This document shows, in pieces, positions 1 through 11,638 of a stretch of DNA of 64,000 bases. Position numbers and translations under genes: made by a program. The number at the start of each line of letters is the position of its first letter. The stretch's first letter is position 1. A model generated the notes under the pieces. It saw nothing but the letters and a program-made list of their open reading frames with translations. It had not been told where the DNA came from and did not search any database. This DNA is from Luteimonas sp. MC1825 (GTDB lineage: Bacteria > Pseudomonadota > Gammaproteobacteria > Xanthomonadales > Xanthomonadaceae), in contig NZ_CP061714.1 of the NCBI RefSeq assembly GCF_014764385.1, positions 1,240,001-1,304,000 on the forward strand, written 5' to 3'.

Positions 1-675
1 TTCGCACGCGAAGGCGCCGATGTGGCGGTGATGCACCTGGACGAAGACGAAGACGCCGCGGTGACAAAGCGCCACGTCGAGGCCGAAGGCCGCCGCTGCC
101 TGGTGATCGCCGGCGATGTCCGCGATCCGAAATTCTGCAGGAAGGCCGTGCGCAAGGCGGTCAAGGCGTTCGGACGGCTGGACGTGCTGGTCAACAATGC
201 CGCCTTCCAGCAGCACGTCGATCGCCTGGAAGATTTGGGCAACCGCCACCTGCAGGAGACGCTGCAGACCAATATCGCCGGCTACTTCCATATGGCGCGC
301 GCCGCGCTGCCGCACATGGAGCGCGGTGCCAGCATCATCAACACCGGCTCCGAGACCGGCATCTTCGGCAGCCCGAAGCTGCTCGACTATTCCGCGACCA
401 AGGGCGCGATCCACGCATTCACCATGTCGCTGGCGTCCAACCTGCTGGAGCGCGGCATCCGCGTGAACTGCGTGGCGCCAGGCCCGGTGTGGACGCCGCT
501 CAACCCGGCCGACAAACCCGCCGAGGATGTCGCGGAGTTCGGCAAGGACAGCGACATGAAGCGCCCGGCGCAGCCGGAAGAGGTGTCGCCGGCGTACGTG
601 TTCCTGGCGTCACCGGTGATGTCGTCGTACGTGAATGGCGTGATCCTGCCGGTGATGGGCGGGCCGCGTGGCTGA
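1..675 (+). CDS. SDR family oxidoreductase (5' truncated by window edge)
   Basis: A short-chain dehydrogenase/reductase that lacks its first residues because the window begins inside it; the frame is open from base 1 and 224 residues are visible. The missing part should carry the glycine-rich NAD(P)-binding loop. Visible landmarks are the NNAA motif after LDVLVNN, a catalytic serine region (NTGSETG), and the active-site pair in YSATKGA (Tyr130 and Lys134 counted from base 1). The C-terminal stretch around MKRPAQPEEVSPAYVFLAS resembles the general-stress-protein-39/YghA-like SDR group, which are soluble NAD(P)H-dependent oxidoreductases of mostly unknown substrate. The substrate cannot be told from sequence. 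A small hydrophilic protein follows on the same strand after about 100 bp. Confidence 0.9.
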   Translation, partial: FAREGADVAVMHLDEDEDAAVTKRHVEAEGRRCLVIAGDVRDPKFCRKAVRKAVKAFGRLDVLVNNAAFQQHVDRLEDLGNRHLQETLQTNIAGYFHMARAALPHMERGASIINTGSETGIFGSPKLLDYSATKGAIHAFTMSLASNLLERGIRVNCVAPGPVWTPLNPADKPAEDVAEFGKDSDMKRPAQPEEVSPAYVFLASPVMSSYVNGVILPVMGGPRG

Positions 676-771
676 TGCGCGCATCACGACAACGCGCGCG
701 TGACGCCGAATTGACATGCAGCGCACGCGCCGTGGTCGAGCATCTGAGACCCCACCAGCGAGGCCACGACC

Positions 772-981
772 ATGACCCAGCCTGACAAGAAGTCCGACGT
801 CCTCAAGGACCGCCCCGCAGGCGAGGACGCCCACCGCGAACAGCGCGAGTACCCGCACGGCTCGGGCGACCGCAACACGGTCTCGCCCTCAGCACCGGAC
901 GACGTGGATCGCAACTTCCACGGCGGCACGCAGCGCACCACCGAGTCCGACCCGAAGCCGCGCGACCCCGCGAAGCCTTAG
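772..981 (+). CDS. Small hydrophilic hypothetical protein (69 aa)
   Basis: A 69-residue, highly charged, glycine/proline/aspartate-rich protein with no hydrophobic segment, no cysteine and no recognised domain; it looks intrinsically disordered. An ATG at 772 follows a GAGG-type ribosome-binding site at a suitable distance. Composition resembles small stress-associated hydrophilic proteins often found beside SDR stress genes, but that is inference only. It ends 9 bp before the stop of the convergent dinG gene. The coding call rests on the start signal, frame-consistent codon use and the lack of any other gene in the interval. Confidence 0.55.
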   Translation: MTQPDKKSDVLKDRPAGEDAHREQREYPHGSGDRNTVSPSAPDDVDRNFHGGTQRTTESDPKPRDPAKP

Positions 982-989
982 CCCGCGCG

Positions 990-3134
990 TCAGCCGATCA
1001 CGCGTTCGAACGGCGGCAGCGCATCGATGATGCGCTTGCCGTAGCGACGCGTAAGCAGGCGCGAGTCGAGGATGATGACGCGTCCGGTGTCGGTGGATGT
1101 GCGGATCAGGCGCCCGGCGAACTGGGTCAGCGTGCGCAGGGCATGCGGCACGGCGATCAGGTTGAAGGCGTTGTGGCCGCGGCTCTCCAGCCATTCGCCC
1201 AGCGTGGCGGTCTGCGGGTCTGTGGGCACGGAGAACGGCACCTGGGTGATCACCACCGTGGTGCAGGCCTCGCCGGGCAGGTCGAGGCCTTCGCCGAACG
1301 AGTTCAGGCCGAACAGCACCGAGCCCTTGCCCGCGGCGATGCGTGCGACATGGTCGGCCACTGTCTGCGACTTGTTGCCCATGCCCTGCACGAGGACCTG
1401 CTTGCGGCGCGCGTCGCACAACAGCTCCGCGACTTTTTCCATTTTCCAGCGCGAGGTGAACAGCACCATGCTGCCCTTGCCCCAGTCGAGCTCGCGCTCG
1501 AGGTAGTCGGCGACGGCCACGGGATGGCCTTCGCGATCGTCGGGCGTGGCCGGGAACTGCGGGATGACCAGTTGCGCCTGGCGCGGCAGGTCGAAAGGCG
1601 AGGGCAGGCTCACCATTTCGGCGTGGTCGGGCAGCCCGGTGTCGATGGCGAACGCCTGGAAGTCGCCGCCGCCGGTGAGCGTGGCCGATGTCATCACCAC
1701 CGAGTCGACGTCCTTCCACAGCAGCTGGCGCAGCACCTGCGCGGCCGACACCGGCGAGCAGTGGCAGACCAGGTCGCCGTCGCGGGCCTGCGTGAGCCAG
1801 CGCGCCATGGGCGGCTGCCCGTCGCGGTCTTCGCGCCGCCAGCCCGACCACAGCGCGTGCTGTTCCTCGACCATCTCCAGCGCCATGCCGAGATTGCGCT
1901 GCAGGCGCTCCTTGGCGGGATCGTCCTGCTTCGACTTGGCGACGATCTGCTGCGCGGAATGCACCCAGTTGAACAGGCTGCGCGTGTCGTCGCCGAGCGC
2001 TTCCACGGCGGGCATCCAGTCCGCGGGCAGGCGGCCATGCGGCGCGCGCCACAAGGGATCGCGGTCACCGGGTTCGGGCGTCCACGCGTGTTCGAGTTCG
2101 ACGCGGAACGCCTTGAGCGCCTTGGCGACGCGCGCCGCCAGCTCCACGGCGTCGCTCGGCAGCAGCGTGCCGATCGTGTCCTTGCCGACCAGGCGGTAGC
2201 TGGCGGTGACCAGGCCCTGCATCCGTGCCACGCGCTTGGCCATGTCGCCCATGGGCAGGCGCGCCGCGCCCTGGTCGATGGCGACGCTGGCCACGTGGTG
2301 GCCTTCATCGAGCACCAGCAGCATGTCCGCGGGCGCCGCCAGCAACGGCTGGCTGTTTTCCGCATCCCCCAGCGACAGCGACGAGAGCAAGAGCGCGTGG
2401 TTGGTGACCACGATCTGCGCGTCGCGCACGGTGGTGCGCGCGGTGAGCACCGGGCACTGCGCGGCATAGCCGCAACGACGTCCCGCGCAGGCCGACGCCG
2501 GCGTGGTGATCTGGCTGCGCAGGGCAGGGCTGACGAGCTCCGGCGCGGCATCGAGGTCGCCATCCCACAGGCGATCGGTATAGGCCTCGAGCAGACGCGT
2601 CGCGGCCTCGATCTCGAACGGGGACAGCGGACGGTCGTACAGTGGCTCCTCGTCGGGGAACATCGCATCCTGGCTTGAGCCGCCCTGCATTTCGGCGGCG
2701 TTGCGCGTGCACAGGTAGCGGGTGCGGCCCTTGGCCAGCGCCACGCGCGCCTGCAGTCCGGTCGCGGCGAGGAACGCGGGGATGTCGCGCCCGACCAGCT
2801 GCGACTGCAGGGCGACGGTGCCGGTGCTGATGACCAGCTTCTTGCCGGTGGCCAGCGCGATCGGCACGCCGGCCGTCAGGTAGGCGAGGCTCTTGCCGAC
2901 GCCGGTCGGTGCCTCCGCAATGCCGATGCCGCCAGTGGTCGCCAGCGCCCTCGACACCACGCCGATCATGTGGCTCTGCGCACGCCGCGTGCTGAAGCCG
3001 GGCGTGTTTGCCTGCAGGCTGCCGTAGGCGGCGCGGATGTCGTCTTTCAGTGCTTCGGTCAGGACGCGCGTGGTGGCAGTGGCCGCTTGTGCCGTGGGCT
3101 GCGGCCCGGAATCATTCATGGCGTGGATTTTCAC
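990..3134 (-). CDS. dinG: ATP-dependent DNA helicase DinG
   Basis: A 714-residue superfamily 2, XPD/DinG-type 5'-3' DNA helicase, which in known members unwinds R-loops and other damage-related structures. The Walker A motif is APTGVGKS near residue 98, and the helicase motif II reads LVLDEGHH. The iron-sulfur cluster cysteines are visible as YLCTRNA followed by CAGRRCGYAAQCP, matching the four-cysteine cluster of the family. Motifs V and VI appear near the C-terminus (SFGEGLDLPG and QFAGRLIR). The frame opens with a GTG at 3134; an in-frame ATG at 3119 (MNDSG) is an equally possible start, and neither has a clear ribosome-binding site. The gene lies just downstream of tRNA-Phe and its terminator on the same strand, so it should be transcribed separately. 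Confidence 0.95.
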   Translation of the reverse strand: MKIHAMNDSGPQPTAQAATATTRVLTEALKDDIRAAYGSLQANTPGFSTRRAQSHMIGVVSRALATTGGIGIAEAPTGVGKSLAYLTAGVPIALATGKKLVISTGTVALQSQLVGRDIPAFLAATGLQARVALAKGRTRYLCTRNAAEMQGGSSQDAMFPDEEPLYDRPLSPFEIEAATRLLEAYTDRLWDGDLDAAPELVSPALRSQITTPASACAGRRCGYAAQCPVLTARTTVRDAQIVVTNHALLLSSLSLGDAENSQPLLAAPADMLLVLDEGHHVASVAIDQGAARLPMGDMAKRVARMQGLVTASYRLVGKDTIGTLLPSDAVELAARVAKALKAFRVELEHAWTPEPGDRDPLWRAPHGRLPADWMPAVEALGDDTRSLFNWVHSAQQIVAKSKQDDPAKERLQRNLGMALEMVEEQHALWSGWRREDRDGQPPMARWLTQARDGDLVCHCSPVSAAQVLRQLLWKDVDSVVMTSATLTGGGDFQAFAIDTGLPDHAEMVSLPSPFDLPRQAQLVIPQFPATPDDREGHPVAVADYLERELDWGKGSMVLFTSRWKMEKVAELLCDARRKQVLVQGMGNKSQTVADHVARIAAGKGSVLFGLNSFGEGLDLPGEACTTVVITQVPFSVPTDPQTATLGEWLESRGHNAFNLIAVPHALRTLTQFAGRLIRTSTDTGRVIILDSRLLTRRYGKRIIDALPPFERVIG

Positions 3135-3145
3135 ATGTCCACGAA

Positions 3146-3181
3146 CGAAAAGCCCCGCAGGGCAAATGCCGTGCAGGGCTT
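3146..3181 (-). terminator. Intrinsic terminator of tRNA-Phe
   Basis: Read on the reverse strand, an imperfect 14-bp stem (two mismatches) with an ATTT loop at 3181-3150 is followed by TTTTCG. It sits 28 bp past the CCA end of the tRNA and before the start of dinG, which makes it the natural end of the tRNA transcript. Confidence 0.75.
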
Positions 3182-3208
3182 GCGGTCAGACTTGCTGTTG
3201 CGTCGCAA

Positions 3209-3284
3209 TGGTGGCCGGGGAGGGAATCGAACCCCCGACACGGGGATTTTCAATCCCCTGCTCTACCAACTGAGCTACCCGGCC
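3209..3284 (-). tRNA. tRNA-Phe (GAA)
   Basis: A complete 76-nt cloverleaf on the reverse strand. The 7-bp acceptor stem pairs GGCCGGG with CCCGGCC, followed by discriminator A and an encoded CCA. The D-arm reads GCTCAGTTGGTAGAGC. The anticodon arm is GGGGA-TTGAAAA-TCCCC, giving anticodon GAA for phenylalanine. The T-arm contains GGTTCGATTCC. It is a single-gene unit with its own promoter at 3300-3328 and terminator at 3146-3181. Confidence 0.98.
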
Positions 3285-3299
3285 ACTGGCGAGCGCGGA

Positions 3300-3328
3300 A
3301 TGATACGGCGGCGGCGCGCGGGCGGCAA
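3300..3328 (-). promoter_or_regulatory. Sigma-70-type promoter of tRNA-Phe
   Basis: Reading the reverse strand, a -35 like TTGCCG (3328-3323) is separated by exactly 17 bp from a -10 like TATCAT (3305-3300). The mature tRNA starts 15 nt beyond the -10, leaving a leader of roughly nine bases. The GC-rich spacer contrasts with the two AT-richer hexamers. Confidence 0.7.
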
Positions 3329-3435
3329 GCATCACCGCAGCTGAACCTGCCCGCGAGGTGCCGCAGCCGGCGCATGCGGCGCGTTGCATGATGGCGTCAC
3401 CGATGGTAGATGCCGCACGGCGGCGGGAGGCAACG

Positions 3436-3894
3436 ATGGCCACGCAAACAGTCGCCCGGATGGGCATGGCGCTCGCCGCGGCGCTGGTGGTGTCGGCATG
3501 CGCGACGGGTCGCGGACGCCTGGACGCGGGGGAAAAACTCACCATCTATCGCGCCGCGGCGGGTGCGCCGGTGGGCAGTTTTCCGTACCACGGCAGCATC
3601 ACTGGCTGGACGCCGCTGGGCGATGGCGCGATCGCGCTGTGGACCGGCCCGAGTCGCGCCTGGTTGCTGGACCTCGACGGCCCTTGCCCGGACATCGACT
3701 TCAGTCCGGTGATCGCCGTGACCAGCAGCGAGGGCGGGCGTGTCATGGCACGCTTCGACAAGGTGCTGGCCAGCGGCCACGGCTCCATGCAGATCCCCTG
3801 CCGCATCCGCGAGATCCGGCCGCTCGACACCCGGCAGATCAAGGCCGCCGAGAAGGCGGCCCGCGACGATCAGGGCGCGTCTTCGGGCACGTAG
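3436..3894 (+). CDS. DUF6491-like secreted lipoprotein
   Basis: A 152-residue protein beginning with a lipoprotein signal: a hydrophobic segment ends in the lipobox VSAC at about residue 21. The ATG at 3436 is chosen over upstream in-frame starts because GGGAGG sits just before it and the signal peptide begins there. The mature part has two cysteines (CPDIDF and IPCRIREI) that could form a disulphide, and a pattern matching small lipoproteins annotated DUF6491 in Xanthomonadaceae. Function is unknown. Its last 25 bases overlap the 3' end of the convergent yggX gene. Confidence 0.75.
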   Translation: MATQTVARMGMALAAALVVSACATGRGRLDAGEKLTIYRAAAGAPVGSFPYHGSITGWTPLGDGAIALWTGPSRAWLLDLDGPCPDIDFSPVIAVTSSEGGRVMARFDKVLASGHGSMQIPCRIREIRPLDTRQIKAAEKAARDDQGASSGT

Positions 3895-4145
3895 CCGGCG
3901 GGCGCTTCGGCGCCGCCGCCGAACAGGAACTTCTCCATCTCGCCTTCGAGGAAGGCGCGGGTGGCGGGATCCAGCGGCGACAGCCGGTTCTCGTTGATCA
4001 GCATGGTCTGGTGCGCCAGCCACGCCGCCCAGCCGGCCTTGCCGATATGCGCGAACACGCGCTTGCCCAGCGCGCCGGGCCACGGCACGAAGGCGAGGCC
4101 TTCAGCATCCTGTTTCTGGTATTCGCAGTACACGGTGCGGCTCAT
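3870..4145 (-). CDS. yggX: Probable Fe(2+)-trafficking / oxidative damage protection protein YggX
   Basis: A 91-residue cytosolic protein matching YggX end to end: it begins [17 protein letters not shown] with the conserved cysteine at position 7, followed by the [15 protein letters not shown] core and FLFGG near the end. In enterobacteria YggX protects iron-sulfur enzymes from oxidative damage. Its ATG overlaps the mutY stop codon (ATGA), so the two are translationally coupled. That arrangement is widespread in gammaproteobacteria and links it to MutY, itself an iron-sulfur enzyme repairing oxidised DNA. Confidence 0.96.
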   Translation of the reverse strand: MSRTVYCEYQKQDAEGLAFVPWPGALGKRVFAHIGKAGWAAWLAHQTMLINENRLSPLDPATRAFLEGEMEKFLFGGGAEAPAGYVPEDAP

Positions 4146-5224
4146 TGCGGCGGATTCTCCTGGTGCTCGGCGAACTGCATGTCGAGCAGTGTCCTGACGG
4201 GCGCCGGGATCCCGAGAGCATCGATCGCGTCATGCGACACCCAGCGCAGGTCGTCATTGTCGCCCACCGCGGCGGCGGGGGCGACGGCGCGCCAGCGCAG
4301 CGGCAGCAACCTGAGCCGGTAATGGCTGAACGCGTGGGCGATCGGCTCCAGCGCCTCGCCTTGCGCATAGTCGCCGTCGGCGTGGGCGTGGAACAGCGCG
4401 CGCGCGGCGTCGTGGTCTTCGGCTTCGGGCAGGGACCAGAGCTGGGCCCACACACCGGCCGGAGGGCGTCGCCTCAGCAGCACGCGGCCTTCGCCGTCGC
4501 GCAGCACGAGCAGCACGGCCTCGCGCTGCGGCAGCGCCTTGCCGGGCTTCGACGTGGGCAGTTCGGCGACGCGACCTTCGATGCGCGCGACGCAGCCGTC
4601 CTGCAGCGGGCAGAGGATGCACGCCGGGTCATGACGCGTGCACAGGGTGGCGCCGAGATCCATCTGCGCCTGTGTGTAGTCGGCCAGGCGCGCGTCGGGC
4701 AGCTGCGCCTGCGCGTGCTGCCAGAGCTGCTTCTCGACCGCCGGCAGGCCGGGCCAGCCGCTGACGCCATGGACGCGGGCCAGCACGCGCTTGACGTTGC
4801 CGTCGAGGATCGCGTGTCGGTCGCCCCAGGCCTGCGACAGGATCGCGCCCGCGGTGCTGCGGCCGATGCCCGGCAGCGCCAGCAGCGCATCGAAATCGCG
4901 CGGCAGTCCGCCGTCGTGGCGTTCGACGCACGCGCGTGCCGCGGCATGCAGGTTGCGGGCGCGTGCGTAGTAACCCAGGCCCGACCAGAGCCCGAGCACG
5001 TCGTCCAGCGGCGCCGCGGCCAGCGCCGGCAGGTCGGGCAGGGCAGCCACGAAGCGCTCGAAATAGGGCACCACAACGCGCACCTGCGTCTGCTGCAGCA
5101 TGATTTCCGACAGCCACACCCGGTACGGCGAGCGCGGGTGCTGCCAGGGCAGGTCGTGGCGGCCGTGGATGTCGAACCACGCCAGCAGCCGCGGCGCGAA
5201 GCCGCTGTCGGCAGCCTTGTTCAC
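4142..5224 (-). CDS. mutY: A/G-specific adenine glycosylase MutY
   Basis: A 360-residue DNA glycosylase that removes adenine mispaired with 8-oxoguanine. The catalytic glutamate lies in [10 protein letters not shown] (Glu40). The helix-hairpin-helix reads [12 protein letters not shown] and is followed by the conserved [12 protein letters not shown] loop with the catalytic aspartate. The [4Fe-4S] ligands follow the family spacing C-x6-C-x2-C-x5-C in [17 protein letters not shown]. The C-terminal NUDIX-like domain, which recognises 8-oxoguanine, runs from about residue 225. The open frame extends much further upstream, but the GTG at 5224 gives the family N-terminus and overlaps the upstream AsmA-like stop by 4 bp (GTGA). 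Confidence 0.96.
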   Translation of the reverse strand: MNKAADSGFAPRLLAWFDIHGRHDLPWQHPRSPYRVWLSEIMLQQTQVRVVVPYFERFVAALPDLPALAAAPLDDVLGLWSGLGYYARARNLHAAARACVERHDGGLPRDFDALLALPGIGRSTAGAILSQAWGDRHAILDGNVKRVLARVHGVSGWPGLPAVEKQLWQHAQAQLPDARLADYTQAQMDLGATLCTRHDPACILCPLQDGCVARIEGRVAELPTSKPGKALPQREAVLLVLRDGEGRVLLRRRPPAGVWAQLWSLPEAEDHDAARALFHAHADGDYAQGEALEPIAHAFSHYRLRLLPLRWRAVAPAAAVGDNDDLRWVSHDAIDALGIPAPVRTLLDMQFAEHQENPPQ

Positions 5225-6455
5225 GGCGATTCTTCGATCGTCACTTCCACGCCTTCCAGCACGCCACCGGGCACTTCGATGCGCGGTGCGCTGGCACGCG
5301 CACGCAGCGGCGGCAGCGGGGAGCCGTTGGCCGCGTCCTGCGACCAGCCAAGGACGTCGGCGATGCGGAACACGGCGTCGGCGCGGGCGTCGCCATGCGC
5401 CAACTGCAGCGCGACGGGGTCGGCAAGCGTCGGCGCGCCGGCGTAGGCGATCGAGAACGGCAGCGGCGCGCCAGGTGCGTCCAGCGGCGGCGGCAGCGTG
5501 GGCCAGGCCTGCGGCCATTCCGCCATGTGCCCGGACAGCCCAAGCAGCAGTGCGCGTGACAATGCGATCCGCCCGCGTGCATCCAGGTCTGGCACCACGC
5601 CTTCGCCGTGCAGCACCACGTCCGCCGGCGCGAGCGACCACGCACCGTCGCGCAGGCGCAGCGGTCCGTGCAGCCCGAGCGTGAACGGCAGCGAAGTGTC
5701 GCCGCCTTCGTAGCGCGCGCTGGCGCCGAAGCGCAGCGGCTGCAGGCGGAGGATGCCAGCGTCGTAGCGCAGCGGCCCGGATGCGGTGAGGTAGGCGGGC
5801 AGCCGCCAGCTGCCGTTGTCCAGCGTGGCATGGCCGGTGACGGCGGCGCCGCTGCCGTTTTCAACGCGTTCGGCTGCGGTGCGCAGGTCGAACTCGACCG
5901 TCGTGGGGGACGCAAGCACGAGGCGACCGCGTGCCTTCGCAGCCAGCGGCGCGCCGGCGCGCAGCGCCTGCAGAGACAGGCCGAACCCTTCGACGTGCCA
6001 GCCATCGCCGTCGATCCGGCCGTCGTTGACCAGCAGGCCGTTGCGCAGCGTGGGGATCCGGCCGTCGCCGGGTGGCCGCGTCGCAAGCCAGGCCTGCAGT
6101 GCGGCGACATCGAGCCGTGGCGCGTCGAGTTCGATGCGGTCGAGTTCGAGCGGCGCGGCGCGGTTGCGCAACGTGGACCAGGGCAGGGAGAGGAAGACGC
6201 GCTCGGCGCGCAGCAGCGGCGTGGCGGCACCTGGCTGCCGTGCGACGACATCGCGCACCTCGAGCATCGGCGTGCCGCGCAGCCGGTAGCGTGCCTCGCC
6301 GGACGCGCTGATCTCGAGCCCGAGGATGCCCCCCACCGTGTCCAGCGCAAGCCGCGACAGCCGCTGCGGCTGCAGCAGCAGCGACAGCGCGACGACGGCT
6401 GCGAGCAGCAGCAGTACCAGCGTCCCCGCCAGCCAGGCGGCAACGCGGCGCCGGG

Positions 6456-6459
<4 letters not shown>
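5221..6459 (-). CDS. AsmA-like inner-membrane-anchored protein
   Basis: A 412-residue protein with one N-terminal transmembrane helix (about residues 8-30), followed by a long region of short amphipathic beta-type repeats typical of AsmA/YhdP-like proteins, which are anchored in the inner membrane and extend into the periplasm. Family members are implicated in outer-membrane lipid homeostasis; the exact role here is inferred. It starts with GTG overlapping the ftsY stop codon (GTGA) and its own stop overlaps the mutY start, so ftsY, this gene, mutY and yggX form a tightly coupled run. It is shorter than canonical AsmA and lacks recognisable catalytic residues. Confidence 0.75.
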
Positions 6460-8979
<2,520 letters not shown>

Positions 8980-9029
8980 CCAGCGGAACCACACGTTCCG
9001 ACCTTCCAGAAAAACATGGGGAAACTGCA

Positions 9030-9527
9030 ATGAACACGATGTCCCGCCTGCTGCTGACCGCTTGCCTCGCACTTCCGTTGCTGGCCGCGTGCAAGAAGGA
9101 AGAAGCCGCGCCCGTCGCCGTCGCGGCGCCGCTGACCGCACCCGCGGCCGGGTCCGACGACGCCGCGTGGCGCGCCTACGTCTCCGACGTGGTGACGCGC
9201 AACATGGAGGGCATCGGCAACCAGCCCTTCGTGTATTTCCTGCCGTCCACGGCGGGCGCAGAGGACCAGACCGGCGCCTATGAGCGCCTGCTCGACAAGG
9301 CCAAGGGCGACGTGGCCCGCGGCATCGTCAAGGGCAACCTGCTTGCCTACGCGTCGGCCGATTCCGCCCGCATGGGCGACATCGTGGTGGAGTCGTTCGC
9401 CGGCGTGCCGGCCGACACCATGAAGGGCGTGCGCGTGCTGTTCATCGGCGCCGCGGCCGACAAGGACCGCGTGGCGACCGCCGTGGCTCCGGCCGGCGTC
9501 GAATACGTCTTCATCGAAGCGAAGTGA
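9030..9527 (+). CDS. Hypothetical lipoprotein (165 aa)
   Basis: A small secreted protein with a classic lipoprotein signal: MNTMSRLLLTACLALPLLAAC, with the acylated cysteine about 20 residues in, then a charged KKEEA linker and an alanine/proline-rich spacer. The mature domain (about residues 45-165) has an alternating alpha/beta pattern, a putative outer-membrane-facing globular fold with no recognised catalytic motif. It resembles conserved Xanthomonadaceae lipoproteins found between coaD and the ferredoxin gene, but I do not know its function. A GC-rich hairpin follows the stop. Confidence 0.75.
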   Translation: MNTMSRLLLTACLALPLLAACKKEEAAPVAVAAPLTAPAAGSDDAAWRAYVSDVVTRNMEGIGNQPFVYFLPSTAGAEDQTGAYERLLDKAKGDVARGIVKGNLLAYASADSARMGDIVVESFAGVPADTMKGVRVLFIGAAADKDRVATAVAPAGVEYVFIEAK

Positions 9528-9534
9528 TCCAGGC

Positions 9535-9562
9535 GCCGCCGCCGGCATCGTCCGGCGGCGGC
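9535..9562 (+). terminator. GC-rich hairpin after the lipoprotein gene (terminator-like)
   Basis: A perfect 11-bp all-GC stem with a CATCGT loop begins 8 bp after the lipoprotein stop codon. It lacks a clear T-tract (CCTTGCGG follows), so it may be a weak terminator or an mRNA-stabilising structure. Confidence 0.5.
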
Positions 9563-9578
9563 CCTTGCGGGCAGGGTC

Positions 9579-9584
9579 TACAAT
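9579..9584 (+). promoter_or_regulatory. -10-like TACAAT just upstream of the ferredoxin start
   Basis: A TACAAT hexamer ends 6 bp before the ATG at 9591. If used as a -10 it would place transcription initiation at or beside the start codon, giving a leaderless mRNA. This agrees with the absence of a ribosome-binding site. No good -35 is visible. Confidence 0.4.
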
Positions 9585-9590
9585 GACCCC

Positions 9591-9845
9591 ATGGCCCTGC
9601 GCATCAACGAACTCTGCGTCAACTGCGACGTCTGCGAGCCTGCCTGCCCGAACGAGGCGATCTCGCAGGGCGAGACCATCTATGTGATCGATCCCGCGCG
9701 CTGCACCGAGTGCGTGGGTCATTTCGACGAGCCGCAGTGCGTCGTCGTCTGCCCGGTCGAATGCATCGACCCGGACCTGGACATCCCTGAAACCCACGAC
9801 CAGTTGCTTGCCAAGCTCATGCGACTGCGGGAGAACGTTGCATGA
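9591..9845 (+). CDS. yfhL: YfhL family 4Fe-4S dicluster ferredoxin
   Basis: An 84-residue ferredoxin with two [4Fe-4S] cluster motifs. The first is C9-x2-C12-x2-C15-x3-C19-P; the second is the YfhL/Alvin-type C38-x2-C41-x8-C50-x3-C54-P with its long insertion. These low-potential electron carriers commonly sit near coaD in proteobacteria, as here. There is no Shine-Dalgarno sequence before the ATG. Its stop codon overlaps the start of the next gene (ATGA), so the gamma-glutamyltransferase is probably translated from the same message. Confidence 0.95.
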   Translation: MALRINELCVNCDVCEPACPNEAISQGETIYVIDPARCTECVGHFDEPQCVVVCPVECIDPDLDIPETHDQLLAKLMRLRENVA

Positions 9846-11623
9846 GCCTTCGCCACCTGTTGCACCTTGGCGCGCTGTCGCTGCTGTTGTCCCTGGTGCC
9901 CGCCTGCGCCAGCGTGGCCGATGGCGAACGCATCACCGCCGGCGCGACATCCGCCGCGCCTGCGTCCAGGCCGCCGGGCGTGGCCGTGGCCTCGGCGCAC
10001 GCGCTGGCCACCGACGCCGGCCTGGAGATCCTGGCCGCTGGCGGCAACGCCTTCGACGCCGCGATCGCGGTGTCGGCGGTGCTGTCGGTGGTGGAGCCGA
10101 TCAGTTCGGGCATCGGCGGTGGCGGATTCTTCCTGCTGCACGATGCCGCCAGCGGCAAGGACCTGTTCGTGGACGCGCGCGAGACCGCGCCGGCCGCTGC
10201 CACGGCTGCGAAGTACGTGCAGGCCGACGGTGGCTTCGACCGCGACCGTGCCACCAACGGTGCGTGGGCGGCCGGTATTCCGGGCCTTCCGGCGGCGTTC
10301 GTGCACCTGCAGGCGGAGCATGGCCAGCTGCCGCTTGCGCGCAGCCTGGCGCCGGCGATCCGCATCGCCCGCGACGGCTTCCCGGTGTATGCGCGCATGG
10401 CGCGCGGCTACCAGGCGCGGCGCGAGGTGATGGAGCGCTACCCCGGTACCCGCGAGGTGTACCTGGCCGGCGGCCGGCCGATCGCCGAAGGCGACCTGTT
10501 CCTCCAGCCCGACCTGGCGCGCACGCTGCAGGCCTTGGCCGACCGCGGGTTCGACGGCTTCTATCGCGGCGACGTGGCGGAAAAGCTGCTGGCCGGGGTG
10601 AGCGACGCCGGCGGCGAATGGACCGCCGAAGAGCTCGCCGCCTACCGGGTGCGCGTGCGCGAGCCGATGCGCTTCCGCTACCACGACTGGGAGGTGGTGA
10701 CCGCGCCGCCGCCGTCGTCGGGCGGCATCGCCATGGCGCAGATGCTGCAGATCCTCGCGCCGTACGACCTGGATGCGCTGCCCGAGGCGCAGCGCGCCCA
10801 CCTGGTGGTGGAGTCGATGCGCCGCGCGTTCCGCGACCGCACCTTCTACCTGGGCGATCCCGACTTCGTGAAGGTGCCGCAGCGCCTGCTCGCCAGCCCC
10901 GATTACGCGGCCGGCCTGCGCGCCACCATCCATCCCGAGAGGGCGACGCCCAGCGACCTGCTGTCGGGTGCGCCGACGCCGCTGGAAGACGACGAGACCA
11001 CGCATTTCTCGATCATCGACGCCGACGGCAACCGCGTGGCGGCGACGCAGACGGTGAACCTGCTCTATGGCTCCGGCCTGGTGGCGCCCGGCACCGGCGT
11101 GCTGCTCAACAACGAGATGGACGATTTCGCGCTCATGCCGGGCACGCCCAACGCGTTCGGCGTGATGGGGTACGACGCCAACGCGCCGGCGCCGGGCAAG
11201 CGCATGCTGAGCTCGATGACGCCCACCTTCATGGTCTCCGCCGAACGCATCGCCGTGCTCGGCACGCCCGGCGGCTCGCGCATCATCACCATGGTGCTGC
11301 TCGGCGCCCTCGGCTACGACGCCGGCCTGTCCGCGCAGGATGTCGCGGCCCTGCCGCGCTACCACCACCAGTGGATGCCGGACCGCATCTCGGCGGAGAC
11401 CGGCACCTTCACCCCTGGCGTCGCGCGCGCGCTGCAGGCGATGGGCCACGTGGTCGACCTGCCGGAGCCCGAGCGCGACGGCCGCGCCTCCAGCCACGTC
11501 TGGGGCAACATGCAGACGGTGGCGTGGGACCGCACCACCAACACCCTCGAGGGTGGCAGCGATCCACGCAATCCGGTCGGCAAGGCCGCGGTCGTGGCCG
11601 CGCCGGCAGCGCCCGCCCGCTAG
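9842..11623 (+). CDS. ggt: Gamma-glutamyltransferase, periplasmic lipoprotein
   Basis: A 593-residue N-terminal nucleophile hydrolase that cleaves gamma-glutamyl bonds such as that in glutathione. The N-terminus is a lipoprotein signal with lipobox VPAC. The heavy chain shows the family signatures GGNAFDAAIAV and SGIGGGGFFLL. The autocleavage site and nucleophile lie in ETTHFSIID, with Thr386 expected as first residue of the light chain. Light-chain landmarks include LLNNEMDDF, a SSMTPT box and LGTPGGSRI. It begins with ATG overlapping the ferredoxin stop. A location on a membrane-tethered periplasmic face is inferred from the lipobox. Confidence 0.95.
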   Translation: MSLRHLLHLGALSLLLSLVPACASVADGERITAGATSAAPASRPPGVAVASAHALATDAGLEILAAGGNAFDAAIAVSAVLSVVEPISSGIGGGGFFLLHDAASGKDLFVDARETAPAAATAAKYVQADGGFDRDRATNGAWAAGIPGLPAAFVHLQAEHGQLPLARSLAPAIRIARDGFPVYARMARGYQARREVMERYPGTREVYLAGGRPIAEGDLFLQPDLARTLQALADRGFDGFYRGDVAEKLLAGVSDAGGEWTAEELAAYRVRVREPMRFRYHDWEVVTAPPPSSGGIAMAQMLQILAPYDLDALPEAQRAHLVVESMRRAFRDRTFYLGDPDFVKVPQRLLASPDYAAGLRATIHPERATPSDLLSGAPTPLEDDETTHFSIIDADGNRVAATQTVNLLYGSGLVAPGTGVLLNNEMDDFALMPGTPNAFGVMGYDANAPAPGKRMLSSMTPTFMVSAERIAVLGTPGGSRIITMVLLGALGYDAGLSAQDVAALPRYHHQWMPDRISAETGTFTPGVARALQAMGHVVDLPEPERDGRASSHVWGNMQTVAWDRTTNTLEGGSDPRNPVGKAAVVAAPAAPAR

Positions 11624-11638
11624 GCCACGGGGCGCGTC

